DNA of 64,000 bases from an uncultured Prevotellaceae bacterium (lineage in GTDB: Bacteria > Bacteroidota > Bacteroidia > Bacteroidales > Bacteroidaceae), in assembly GCA_900321425.1 (NCBI GenBank), contig ONWA01000010.1:48864-112863 (forward strand). Direction: 5' to 3'. Below, in pieces: positions 27,064 through 34,176 of this stretch. Numbering within the stretch: the first letter of the stretch is position 1; every line of letters starts with the position of its first letter. Below the pieces are notes generated by a model. That model was not told where the DNA came from and searched no databases. It saw only the letters and a list, made by a program, of their open reading frames with translations. A program made the translations under genes and the position numbers.

Positions 27064-27240
27064 TATTTTATTGCTCAACAAATTGGGAGGTGTGTTTTTT
27101 CAGATTTGAAATCAAAAGTTTTGATTTCTAACGTTTCAAACAATAGTCGACGTGGGGCTACCAAGGCCTTCACGGAACGTGGCCTCTATATGCTTGCCAC
27201 TGTACTAAAAGGAGAACGTGCAAGGCAGGTGACATTTTAA
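27064..27240 (+). pseudogene. Remnant of an ORF6N-domain DNA-binding protein
   Basis: The frame reads FSDLKSKVLISNVSNNSRRG, then ATKAFTERGLYMLATVLKGE and RARQVTF before a stop. This matches the core of ORF6N-type proteins (AFTERGLYML signature), but the normal N-terminal domain and the C-terminal half are missing. The apparent N-terminus of the longer frame (from 27022) is read through hairpin H4 of repeat copy 2, so the repeat lies at the truncation point. Probably not functional. Confidence 0.6.
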
Positions 27241-27254
27241 CAAGACAAGCAATA

Positions 27255-27323
27255 TACAAAAATTGAAAAATAATGGTTCAAAGTACGATAAGTTTCAAAT
27301 CTTTTTCGTATCTTTGCCACCGA
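27255..27323 (+). promoter_or_regulatory. Duplicated promoter segment, copy 2
   Basis: About 95% identical to 25752-25819, including GGTTCAAAGTACGATAAGT and the -7 box TATCTTTG (27309-27316). The ATG at 27341 follows 24 bp after the -7 box. Confidence 0.8.
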
Positions 27324-27340
27324 TTATAAACAATTTCATT

Positions 27341-27484
27341 ATGAGCAATTCAAGGACTATTACAATCAAGAATCCTTCCAGGAAATTGGAAGAGAAGATT
27401 CGTGAAGCAGGTGTACAGAAATACCTGTGGCTGAAAGAACTGTGCTCAGAGGAAACCAAACCCAACAAGGTTATTTACGTCTGA
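27341..27484 (+). CDS. Small basic protein, first gene of a two-gene module
   Basis: 47 aa from ATG 27341 (MSNSRTITIKNPSRKLEEKI). It is rich in Lys, Arg and Glu with a single likely helix after a short strand, the shape of a ribbon-helix-helix-like or other small antitoxin. Its stop (TGA) shares one base with the start of the next gene (TGATG), indicating tight translational coupling. It is preceded by the duplicated promoter. Function not recognised. Confidence 0.6.
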   Translation: MSNSRTITIKNPSRKLEEKIREAGVQKYLWLKELCSEETKPNKVIYV

Positions 27485-27981
27485 TGACAGAAAGGTATAC
27501 CATTTTCTCTGAGGCTGGAGATGAGTACAGACTGCAGTTCACTACAGATCGTAGTAATATTATTGCAGACCGTATCTTAGACCTCCTGCTGCAAGATGGT
27601 ATAGAAGTAGTAGAGGTTGGCTTGGGTCGTGTTGGCAGCACAAATGTTACCAGTCACAGAGTCCTCCAGCAGATAGAGGATTGTATAGCTGACTTTATGA
27701 CGAGGAATCCCAATGCAATACTAAGTTATATGTGCGATTTCATCAACCTTGTTCCGAGTAATAAAAAGATAACTGTACAAGAGTATCGAAGCCGGATGTT
27801 TTCCGCAATGTTTAAGCGTTATATGTCTCAACATCATACCGTTGACATCTATGACGATGAAATAAAGATAGACGGAGTAGCAGAGACGTTTTACTTTCAT
27901 GTTATATACCATAAAAGGCATGAGCAGTATGCAAAGATGATAGCAGACTGTCATCATGAGGATTTTGACAAACCCGACTAA
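27484..27981 (+). CDS. Unrecognised protein, second gene of the module
   Basis: 165 aa, starting MTERYTIFSEAGDEYRLQFT at 27484. It reads as an alpha/beta protein: a beta-rich start, then a helical middle (SHRVLQQIEDCIADFMTRN) and the segment FYFHVIYHKRHEQYAKMIAD. No catalytic motif is evident by eye. Coupling to a 47 aa upstream gene, its own promoter and a repeat copy downstream make it look like the second protein of a toxin-antitoxin-like pair; this is inference. Confidence 0.55.
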   Translation: MTERYTIFSEAGDEYRLQFTTDRSNIIADRILDLLLQDGIEVVEVGLGRVGSTNVTSHRVLQQIEDCIADFMTRNPNAILSYMCDFINLVPSNKKITVQEYRSRMFSAMFKRYMSQHHTVDIYDDEIKIDGVAETFYFHVIYHKRHEQYAKMIADCHHEDFDKPD

Positions 27982-28057
27982 GTACGTTGTACAATGAGTG
28001 AAATCTCTGATGCTATTCCAGCCAAGTGTCTGGCCTTTGGCGATCGCATCATAAAAC

Positions 28058-28072
28058 TTCAAGCCGTCGGCT
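28058..28072. repeat. H1-only fragment of the four-hairpin repeat
   Basis: TTCAAGCCGTCGGCTTA has the AAGCCG/CGGCTT stem of copy 4's H1 with a shortened loop, directly before copy 3. Confidence 0.55.
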
Positions 28073-28078
28073 TAAAAT

Positions 28079-28224
28079 AAAAATGTCATCGCGTGTCCCG
28101 CGATACCAAAACGTTCAGAAGATTGGCGGATTCTGCAATCTTCTGTTTGCATCCCCCTTTGAAGGGGGCCTTGGAGGTAGTGCACTCTTTGGTTCTTTTT
28201 CTCTTGCACGAGAGAAATGAACAG
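28079..28224. repeat. Four-hairpin repeat, copy 3
   Basis: H1 (28088-28104) as in copies 1 and 2. H2 (28116-28145) with the stem of copy 2 and loop GCGGATTCTG. H3 CCCCCTT / AAGGGGG (28153-28168). H4 GTTC..TTCTCT / AGAGAA..GAAC (28192-28222). Confidence 0.9.
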
Positions 28225-28252
28225 AAGAAAAGGTTAGGTGGATGCTTCTTTG

Positions 28253-28282
28253 GTTCTTTTTCTTCGCGCCGAAGAAATGAAC
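28253..28282. repeat. Extra H4 hairpin
   Basis: GTTCTTTTTCTTC / GAAGAAATGAAC around GCGCC, preceded by CTTTG as in the full copies. Confidence 0.8.
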
Positions 28283-28285
28283 ATA

Positions 28286-28433
28286 AAAATATTCAAGCCG
28301 TGTCCCGGCTTACCAAATCGATCAGGGAGTCGGCGGTTTCTGCGACTACCTGTTTAAGTCTCTCCTGTGTAGGAGAGATTTAGAGAGATAGAAGCTCTCT
28401 TTGATTCGTTTCTCTCTAGAGAGAAATGAATAG
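28286..28433. repeat. Four-hairpin repeat, copy 4
   Basis: H1 has changed to AAGCCG-TGTCC-CGGCTT (28295-28311): the stem differs from copies 1-3 but still pairs and the TGTCC loop is the same. H2 CAGGGAGTCG / CGACTACCTG (28323-28352, one mismatch), loop GCGGTTTCTG. H3 TCTCTCCT / AGGAGAGA (28359-28378). H4 ATTCGTTTCTCTCT / AGAGAGAAATGAAT (28404-28431). Confidence 0.9.
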
Positions 28434-28443
28434 AAACTTGGGA

Positions 28444-28480
28444 ATGTCTCTTGGTTCGTTCTCTGCGCCAGAGAATGAAT
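28444..28480. repeat. Extra H4 hairpin identical to that of copy 2
   Basis: ATGTCTCTTGGTTCGTTCTC and the following hairpin arm repeat the sequence at 27022-27056 exactly. Confidence 0.8.
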
Positions 28481-28568
28481 AAGACATGAGCCCACCATTT
28501 AGGGCTATACGTCAGCGCTCGGCATCCCGCAGGGTGACGCTTTCAAAGAAAGAATTGGCTGCTTACCG

Positions 28569-28688
28569 TTCATTAATGAAAATGAACAAATTCATTAATG
28601 AAATCGATGAAATTCATTAATGAAAAAAAACCGTGAGTTAACTCAAATCATCCATCGAGTTAACTCAAACGACAAATCGAGTTAACTC
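28569..28688. repeat. Six palindromes with 22 bp spacing
   Basis: Three copies of TTCATTAATGAA start at 28569, 28591 and 28613; three copies of GAGTTAACTC start at 28635, 28657 and 28679. Centre-to-centre distances are 22, 22, 21, 22 and 22 bp, so all sites lie on about the same face of the helix. Confidence 0.92.
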
Positions 28689-28718
28689 ACGTATTTGGAG
28701 ACACTATATAATAAATGT

Positions 28719-28925
28719 ATGTATCAAATAAAAAATGATTACAATAATAAGAAATACTTGTCTCAGGAATACGAACCTGTGGACGAGTCTGCGATGCCTT
28801 ATCTTGTTGACATCCGGGCCATCAAAGTTTATGCCGACAGCAAGGGCGTTGGGTATTGCCGCTGTGTTCTGAATCCATCTTCCCTCTTCCTTCTTACATC
28901 ATTTCAATTAACAGTTAACATTTAA
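28719..28925 (+). CDS. Doubtful small ORF after the palindrome array
   Basis: 68 codons, MYQIKNDYNNKKYLSQEYEP with DESAMPYLVDIRAIKVYADS further on. The middle looks protein-like, while the last 20 codons are read through simple intergenic sequence (TTAACAGTTAACATTTAAC), so it may be a truncated gene. No family recognised. It starts 31 bp after the last palindrome. Confidence 0.25.
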   Translation: MYQIKNDYNNKKYLSQEYEPVDESAMPYLVDIRAIKVYADSKGVGYCRCVLNPSSLFLLTSFQLTVNI

Positions 28926-29049
28926 CATCTTGTCTTCATCAGCAGTCTTCATACTTTAGACCTCTGACATCAGACATCAATAGGTGTTTATCACTCTTTT
29001 TAAAGAGATAAGATTGTTTATCAACTGCACATAGAAAGGACAATAGTAC

Positions 29050-29313
29050 ATGAGTAAGTTTATTGAAGAACTAAAGGATTACGCAAAGGCTTCTGGTGCT
29101 TTTGAATATGCAGCAAAACGCTATTCTGATAGTAATCAGAGTCAAGTACTTATGCAGGAGGTTAAAGCTACTTTCAATTACTTGAATAATGTAGCTTTCC
29201 CAAAGATAGAGGAGTTGCACAATAATAATCCTGAAGACAAGAATGCTGCTAGTGTTTTCGAAATTGCATATAAGGATTTAATGAAAATGCAGAATTTGTT
29301 TAATAGCTTATAG
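29050..29313 (+). CDS. Small helical protein encoded with a CHAT-like protein
   Basis: 87 aa, MSKFIEELKDYAKASGAFEY. It appears almost entirely alpha-helical, with no signal peptide or membrane segment. It ends 13 bp before the CHAT/caspase-like gene and on the same strand, so it is probably its partner, for example an adaptor or inhibitor. I recognise no family. Confidence 0.6.
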   Translation: MSKFIEELKDYAKASGAFEYAAKRYSDSNQSQVLMQEVKATFNYLNNVAFPKIEELHNNNPEDKNAASVFEIAYKDLMKMQNLFNSL

Positions 29314-29326
29314 ATTCTTATTTTTC

Positions 29327-30208
29327 ATGAACTTTCGTTTCAATACCATCTATGTTATAGAGTCATTGAATGATGATGAGCGAAAGACGGGTTATGAAAT
29401 GTGGCATGATCAACTCCAATACATGCCATTTAAGCATCCTGAATTGGAAGTTCATTATAAGCCAATAGAAAGCCTTTCTGGATGGGATGACTTAATGAAT
29501 GAGATACTAAACGATGTTCATGTCAACGGTAATATACCAATTCTTCATTTAGAGATACATGGCGAAAAGAACGGAAAGGGATTAGTATTCAAGAATGGAC
29601 AGTTGGCAAGTATAGAGCATGTTGGAACCCAGTTTAGGGCTATCAACAGGGCGACAGCCTGCAACCTGATGCTAACGCTTGGCGTTTGCAAGGGCCTATA
29701 CCTGTTGTTCAATATGCATCTTGATAAGCCAATGCCCTTTATAGGGGCAGTAGGTTCATTCGATGATTTATATTCTGGTGATATAGTAATAAGATATACT
29801 GATTTTTACGAGACCCTATTTGATACGTTTGATGTCAGCAAGGCTTACATAAGACTTACGAATTGTAATACGGGATTTCCCAGTACTTATCGCTTTATTC
29901 CTGCTGATGAGCTTTATTATAAGAACTATCAAGGCTATCTCAATAAACAATGCACACCAGAAGCGTTAAGGCAACGCGCAATTGACTCTATGCCGCTATC
30001 CGGTCTGCCGCTTATTAATAGACAACAAAAGAGAAAGTTTATTAGGGATTTTGTAGAAATAGAGAGAAAGAACAGACTCGATTATTTTAGAGAGCACTCA
30101 AGCATTTTCTTTATGCTTCAAGAGTTCCCTGAAAACAGAGAACGTTTTGACGTGCCGAATAATTTCAGTAAACTGCAGAAAAAGTATCAGAACGTAGTTT
30201 TTGTGTGA
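29327..30208 (+). CDS. CHAT/caspase-like protease-type protein
   Basis: 293 aa. Seen: a first strand NTIYVIESL; then IPILHLEIHGEKNGKGLVF with a His-Gly pair at residues 78-79; then CNLMLTLGVCKGLYLL with Cys121 at the end of a hydrophobic strand; and PFIGAVGSFDDLYSGDIVIRY later. This order (strand, His-Gly, strand ending in Cys) is that of the CHAT/caspase (clan CD) peptidase fold, with His78 and Cys121 as the likely dyad. The C-terminal 80 residues are helical and charged. It lies between a small helical gene and a 55-codon ORF. Proteases of this type act in several bacterial immune systems, but the target here is unknown. Confidence 0.65.
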   Translation: MNFRFNTIYVIESLNDDERKTGYEMWHDQLQYMPFKHPELEVHYKPIESLSGWDDLMNEILNDVHVNGNIPILHLEIHGEKNGKGLVFKNGQLASIEHVGTQFRAINRATACNLMLTLGVCKGLYLLFNMHLDKPMPFIGAVGSFDDLYSGDIVIRYTDFYETLFDTFDVSKAYIRLTNCNTGFPSTYRFIPADELYYKNYQGYLNKQCTPEALRQRAIDSMPLSGLPLINRQQKRKFIRDFVEIERKNRLDYFREHSSIFFMLQEFPENRERFDVPNNFSKLQKKYQNVVFV

Positions 30209-30220
30209 AAGGGTTGCTCT

Positions 30221-30388
30221 ATGGCGATTATAGACGATAAAACCAAGCTTCAAATAGAAAGATATCTCGATCAACTGGAGAATGACTACAATATCCAGAA
30301 TGATTTCAAAAAGGACATTGAATTTGTTAGACCTGGGGGGTATGATATAACAGGTATATCAATTAGCTTAATATCTCAGGGGTTTTAA
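30221..30388 (+). CDS. Small ORF downstream of the CHAT-like gene
   Basis: 55 aa from ATG 30221, MAIIDDKTKLQIERYLDQLE, mostly helical at first, then FVRPGGYDITGISISL. It starts 12 bp after the CHAT-like stop and has a plausible coding composition. It could be a third small component or the first part of a longer gene cut short before the polysaccharide locus. No family recognised. Confidence 0.45.
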   Translation: MAIIDDKTKLQIERYLDQLENDYNIQNDFKKDIEFVRPGGYDITGISISLISQGF

Positions 30389-30449
30389 AGATGATGCCAC
30401 TATTGTCTATATTGTTATATGGCAAGCCCAATAAAAATTAGAATTAAAA

Positions 30450-31865
30450 ATGAAAAGCGACGCAAAGCGTAGTGTTCTTTGGAGCGGCATTCAAAATGTA
30501 GCAAATCAGGGAATACATTTTATTATAACAGTTATCATAGCCCGATTGTTAACACCTGAGGATTATGGTCTGATAGCAATGCTAGCCATTTTCTTTGCAT
30601 TGGCACAGGCTTTTATTGATAGTGGACTTTCTGGAGCACTGATTCAAAAGAAAAACTGCTCAGAGAAAGACTACAACAGTGTGTTTGTTTTTGCTGTAGT
30701 TGTTTCAATGCTGCTATATGTGATATTGTTTGTTTGTGCACCGCTGATAGCAAAGATGTATAATAATGATTTGCTAATACCATTAAGCAGAGTCTATTTA
30801 TTCAGTCTTGTCATCAATGCTATTGGCATAGTTCCAATGACTATTATGCACAAGGATCTTCAATTTAAGCAGTTTGCCTACATAACAACTGTTATTAATT
30901 TATTTTCTGGATTTGTCGCGATTATTGCAGCCTCTTGTGGATTTGCATATTGGGCATTGGTGTTTCAGATTTTGATAACATCAACATTGACAACGATTGC
31001 ATACTTTATTAGAACAAAATGGAAACCAACTTTTCAGTTTTCATTTGAGTCTTTCAAGGGTATGATCTCATATGGTTTTCCTGTGATGCTTACATCTATA
31101 GTTCATGCAATATATAATAATATATATTCTTTGGTTATCGGAGCAAAATACAATTCGAAGGAGTTGGGCTTGTATAATAGGGCATATTCCTTCTCAAGCT
31201 TAGTACCTAGCACATTCAGCAACTTCACCATGCGGGCCATGTTCCCTGTTTTGACCAAAATTCAAGACGACATGGAAGAATTGAAGAAAAAAGTACTTGA
31301 GATGCTGCATCTTTCACTGTATGTAGTGGTACCAATTAATGTTTATCTAATGTTTAATTGTCATGATGTGATAGAGATAGTGCTGGGCGAAAAATGGTTG
31401 GATCTTGTACCTTATTTGTCAGTGTTATGCGTGTCGTGTTTGTCGTATATATATACAAATATTCACATGACAACATTTAAGATAATAGGCAAGACTAAAA
31501 ATCTCTTTGTATCTGAAACAGCAAGAAAAATTCTTGGGTTGGCAACCATTGCCCTAACTGTTCGATACGGAGTGATGGCAATGGTTTATGGTTTACTGGT
31601 ATATTCAATAGTAGATGTAATTATTAGCTCTGTTTTCCTCAACAGATGTATTGGTATTGGGATAAAAAGCCAATTAAAAGAATCTATTACGCCAGTCTTC
31701 TTTTCTGTGGTTTCGGGGGTAGGATGCTGGCTAATATCTACACTTATATCATCTCTTTATATTCGGTTTCTCATCTGCATTCTGATATTTGCAGGCTTGT
31801 ATGCAGCACTTTCTGCAATGTTTAAAGAACAGGGAATGGTATTCTTAAAAAATTATTTCAAATAA
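30450..31865 (+). CDS. Wzx-type polysaccharide flippase
   Basis: 471 aa integral membrane protein of the MVF/polysaccharide transporter superfamily, moving lipid-linked repeat units across the inner membrane. Seen: about 12-14 hydrophobic segments; the typical start WSGIQNVANQGIHFIITVII followed by ARLLTPEDYGLIAM; FIDSGLSGALIQKK; and the late segment SVLCVSCLSYIYTNIHMTTF, as in WzxC-like proteins. It is the first gene of the exopolysaccharide locus; most following genes are spaced closely or overlap. Confidence 0.85.
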   Translation: MKSDAKRSVLWSGIQNVANQGIHFIITVIIARLLTPEDYGLIAMLAIFFALAQAFIDSGLSGALIQKKNCSEKDYNSVFVFAVVVSMLLYVILFVCAPLIAKMYNNDLLIPLSRVYLFSLVINAIGIVPMTIMHKDLQFKQFAYITTVINLFSGFVAIIAASCGFAYWALVFQILITSTLTTIAYFIRTKWKPTFQFSFESFKGMISYGFPVMLTSIVHAIYNNIYSLVIGAKYNSKELGLYNRAYSFSSLVPSTFSNFTMRAMFPVLTKIQDDMEELKKKVLEMLHLSLYVVVPINVYLMFNCHDVIEIVLGEKWLDLVPYLSVLCVSCLSYIYTNIHMTTFKIIGKTKNLFVSETARKILGLATIALTVRYGVMAMVYGLLVYSIVDVIISSVFLNRCIGIGIKSQLKESITPVFFSVVSGVGCWLISTLISSLYIRFLICILIFAGLYAALSAMFKEQGMVFLKNYFK

Positions 31866-31880
31866 ATTATTAGTATAGCA

Positions 31881-32855
31881 ATGATACAGATTATAGCGTT
31901 TTCATTTAATCGTGCGATGCAACTAGATACCTTGTTGACATCATTAATTGAAAAGTGGAAATCACCAGAGTATAAGATTGATGTAATTTATAATTATTCC
32001 AATGAATCTTTTGGCGATGGTTATAAACTGCTGAGAAAGAGATTTGATGAAAATATTGTAAATCTACATCGTGAGAATAATATGAAGCCAGACAGATGGT
32101 CTTTGAGAGAAATCTTATATCCTGCTAATTTATACAGACTCATTCGGAACAAGAAGCTGCGGAAACCCAAAACTGATTTTCGTTCTATTGCCATAAGCAT
32201 TGTAGAGCAAACAAAAGCAGAGAATGTGATGTTCTTGACAGATGATTCTATGTTTGTTAGTGACGTTGAGATTACCCATAAAGAACTGCGTTGGATAAAT
32301 GAAAAACCTACTGCTCGCCAGTTCTCTCTTAGGCTGGGTAAGGGCGTAAGCAGTTTACCCTCGAGGATAAGTGTGGAGAAAAAATATTGCAATTGGAACA
32401 TGTATGAAAATACAGGCAACTGGGGTTATCCTTTTTCTGTGGACGCTCATATTTATAACAAGAATTTCCTGTTACGGCTTTTGAAAAACAATTTGTTTAC
32501 TAACCCAAGCACACTTGAGGGATATTTGAAGGGTATTGTCAGTAAAAGAAGATGGCTTGCAGAGGGTAGATGCTTTGCAGACATTAAAATGCTGACATTC
32601 CCAATCAACATTGTTCAGAACGCAGTAGATAATCTTAGCCAAGACGTGTCAGTAGAGATGTTGAATCAGCGTTATTTACATGGAGACACCTTAAGATATG
32701 TTGTGGAAAAAGAGTACAACGCAACAAAACAATATGTTCGCGAGATAGAATTTACAGACAAGGAAGGATGTAAAAAAATAGTTCCAATCAGTGATGAATT
32801 GATACATCCAAACGCTAATATTTTTAAAGATTGTAAGGCTTCTGGGGGGAGGTAA
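31881..32855 (+). CDS. Glycosyltransferase-like protein (GT-A type)
   Basis: 324 aa. The start MIQIIAFSFNRAMQLDTLLT fits a GT-A fold, and NVMFLTDDSMFV supplies a DD-containing metal-site candidate. The rest has no close family I can name. It lies 15 bp after the flippase in the same direction. Probably a transferase of the polysaccharide repeat unit; sugar and linkage unknown. Confidence 0.6.
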   Translation: MIQIIAFSFNRAMQLDTLLTSLIEKWKSPEYKIDVIYNYSNESFGDGYKLLRKRFDENIVNLHRENNMKPDRWSLREILYPANLYRLIRNKKLRKPKTDFRSIAISIVEQTKAENVMFLTDDSMFVSDVEITHKELRWINEKPTARQFSLRLGKGVSSLPSRISVEKKYCNWNMYENTGNWGYPFSVDAHIYNKNFLLRLLKNNLFTNPSTLEGYLKGIVSKRRWLAEGRCFADIKMLTFPINIVQNAVDNLSQDVSVEMLNQRYLHGDTLRYVVEKEYNATKQYVREIEFTDKEGCKKIVPISDELIHPNANIFKDCKASGGR

Positions 32856-32908
32856 TCATATTACACTTTCGAGGGGGCGAATATATAGTTAACTGGTTCT
32901 ATGGATAG

Positions 32909-33160
32909 CCATGGTTGAAGGTTTTCGTACTTTCTATAATAGGCACAGCGTCAATACTATTCTTATGCAAACTTTTATCAAGATTTATGAGTTATGCGGG
33001 AGAACACTCACTTTTGTTATTGATGGTTCATCCATACATAATAAGAATATTGAGAATCTTTGAGTTGTCACATATAGAATTTTTTATAATTACGTTAGTA
33101 TTGTCCTTAATAATGATAGGTATTTTGGCCTATTATTTACCAATTTTAGAAGGAAAGTAA
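32909..33160 (+). pseudogene. C-terminal remnant of an acyltransferase (OafA/acyltransferase-3 type)
   Basis: About 83 codons open after a TAG, with no ATG in frame (only a TTG at 32915). It encodes two or three membrane helices and LSRFMSYAGEHSLLLLMVHP, a pattern seen near the end of acyltransferase-3 proteins that acetylate polysaccharides. The large N-terminal part is absent. It abuts the ATG of the next gene. Probably non-functional debris of a decorating enzyme. Confidence 0.55.
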
Positions 33161-34168
33161 ATGAAGATAGGAAAACAAACTGATTGCACAATATGTTGCA
33201 ATAACAAGTACAGGGAAAAACTAAAAGACGGAGGAGAAGGGTTGTTAACACTCTTTACCCCATCTTACAATCGTGCTAGATTCTTGCCTCGATTGGCAGA
33301 ATGCGTGAGTAATCAGACAAACAAGGATTATGTTTGGATTATTGTTAATGACGGTTCAAAGGATAATACTGACGAAGTTGTTCACACTCTACTGAATGAA
33401 GAACAGCTACCCATCAAATTCATCTCAAAAACAAATGGTGGTAAACATTCAGCCTTTAAAGAGGCTCTTGCACAGTGTGAGACAACCTATTTCCAGTGTA
33501 TGGATGATGATGATATCTATGATGCGAAAGCTGTTGATTTCTTCGTAAAAAAGTGGAAGGAAATAAAAGAAAAAGGCTTGATACAAGTTGGTGCTATTAG
33601 AACACTGGCAAGAAAACCAGATGGTAGTTATGCAACAAACTTTCCGATAAATGATGATAATTACGGCAAAGAGTATATTACAACGACATTAGAGAATAAC
33701 TACGTTCATAAAAGAATACAGGAAAACTGGACGTGTTACGATACTGAAAAATTGAAGAGTGTCGATTTGTTCCCTACTAATTATTGGATGGTTGACCAGC
33801 ACAAGTTTTTCAATGAAGCAATATGGCAAGGACGTTTTGCCAGAAAGTATGCTTGTCTTTACGTTAATTTGGCCTTTCGTGAGTATCGGGATGATGATGA
33901 AGTAAGCTTGATGAGACAAAACAAATCCCGCCAGTATTATGTTGATTCTTTCATTAATTCAAAGATTATTTTGGACGAGCAATATGATTATATATCAAGA
34001 AGTTTTATAGGATTGTTAAAAAGGTGTCTAAGTATAAACTGGTATAGGGCGTTTTTAGGGATAAAACTCTCTAATTTACTCAATCACACTGATAATCGAG
34101 CAATAAAAATATGGTACCATATAGTTTATCCGACTTCTTGGATGCACAAATGGTACTTTTATAGATAG
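33161..34168 (+). CDS. Family 2 glycosyltransferase
   Basis: 335 aa. GT2 features: LLTLFTPSYNRARFLPRLAE, then WIIVNDGSKDNTDEVV, and the DXD-type metal site in YFQCMDDDDIYDAKAVDFF. The C-terminal part is aromatic and basic. The N-terminal 25 residues precede the usual domain start and contain CTICCNNKYR, so a later start is possible, but none is evident. It is encoded in the polysaccharide gene series. Confidence 0.85.
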   Translation: MKIGKQTDCTICCNNKYREKLKDGGEGLLTLFTPSYNRARFLPRLAECVSNQTNKDYVWIIVNDGSKDNTDEVVHTLLNEEQLPIKFISKTNGGKHSAFKEALAQCETTYFQCMDDDDIYDAKAVDFFVKKWKEIKEKGLIQVGAIRTLARKPDGSYATNFPINDDNYGKEYITTTLENNYVHKRIQENWTCYDTEKLKSVDLFPTNYWMVDQHKFFNEAIWQGRFARKYACLYVNLAFREYRDDDEVSLMRQNKSRQYYVDSFINSKIILDEQYDYISRSFIGLLKRCLSINWYRAFLGIKLSNLLNHTDNRAIKIWYHIVYPTSWMHKWYFYR

Positions 34169-34176
34169 GTAGAGTA

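Larger units (their letters stand above)
27982..28718. other. 737 bp without a supported gene, made of repeats
   Basis: Contains an H1-only fragment, two full four-hairpin repeats, two extra H4 hairpins, a short inverted repeat AGCCC/GGGCT near 28490-28506 and the 22 bp palindrome array. Open frames here are read through hairpins and are not credible genes. Confidence 0.8.

Noticed and set aside
27427-27483. Longer start for the 165 aa protein at 27484
   Set aside because: The extra 19 codons overlap the 47 aa gene out of frame; the TGATG junction is a typical coupled start.
28093-28383. ORFs of 64-96 codons at 28026-28383
   Set aside because: They are read through hairpins of repeat copies 3 and 4; the translation is repeat sequence, not protein-like.
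25416-28480. CRISPR array from the four repeated units
   Set aside because: Units are about 150 bp, irregularly spaced with genes between them, stems differ between copies, and no cas gene is present.
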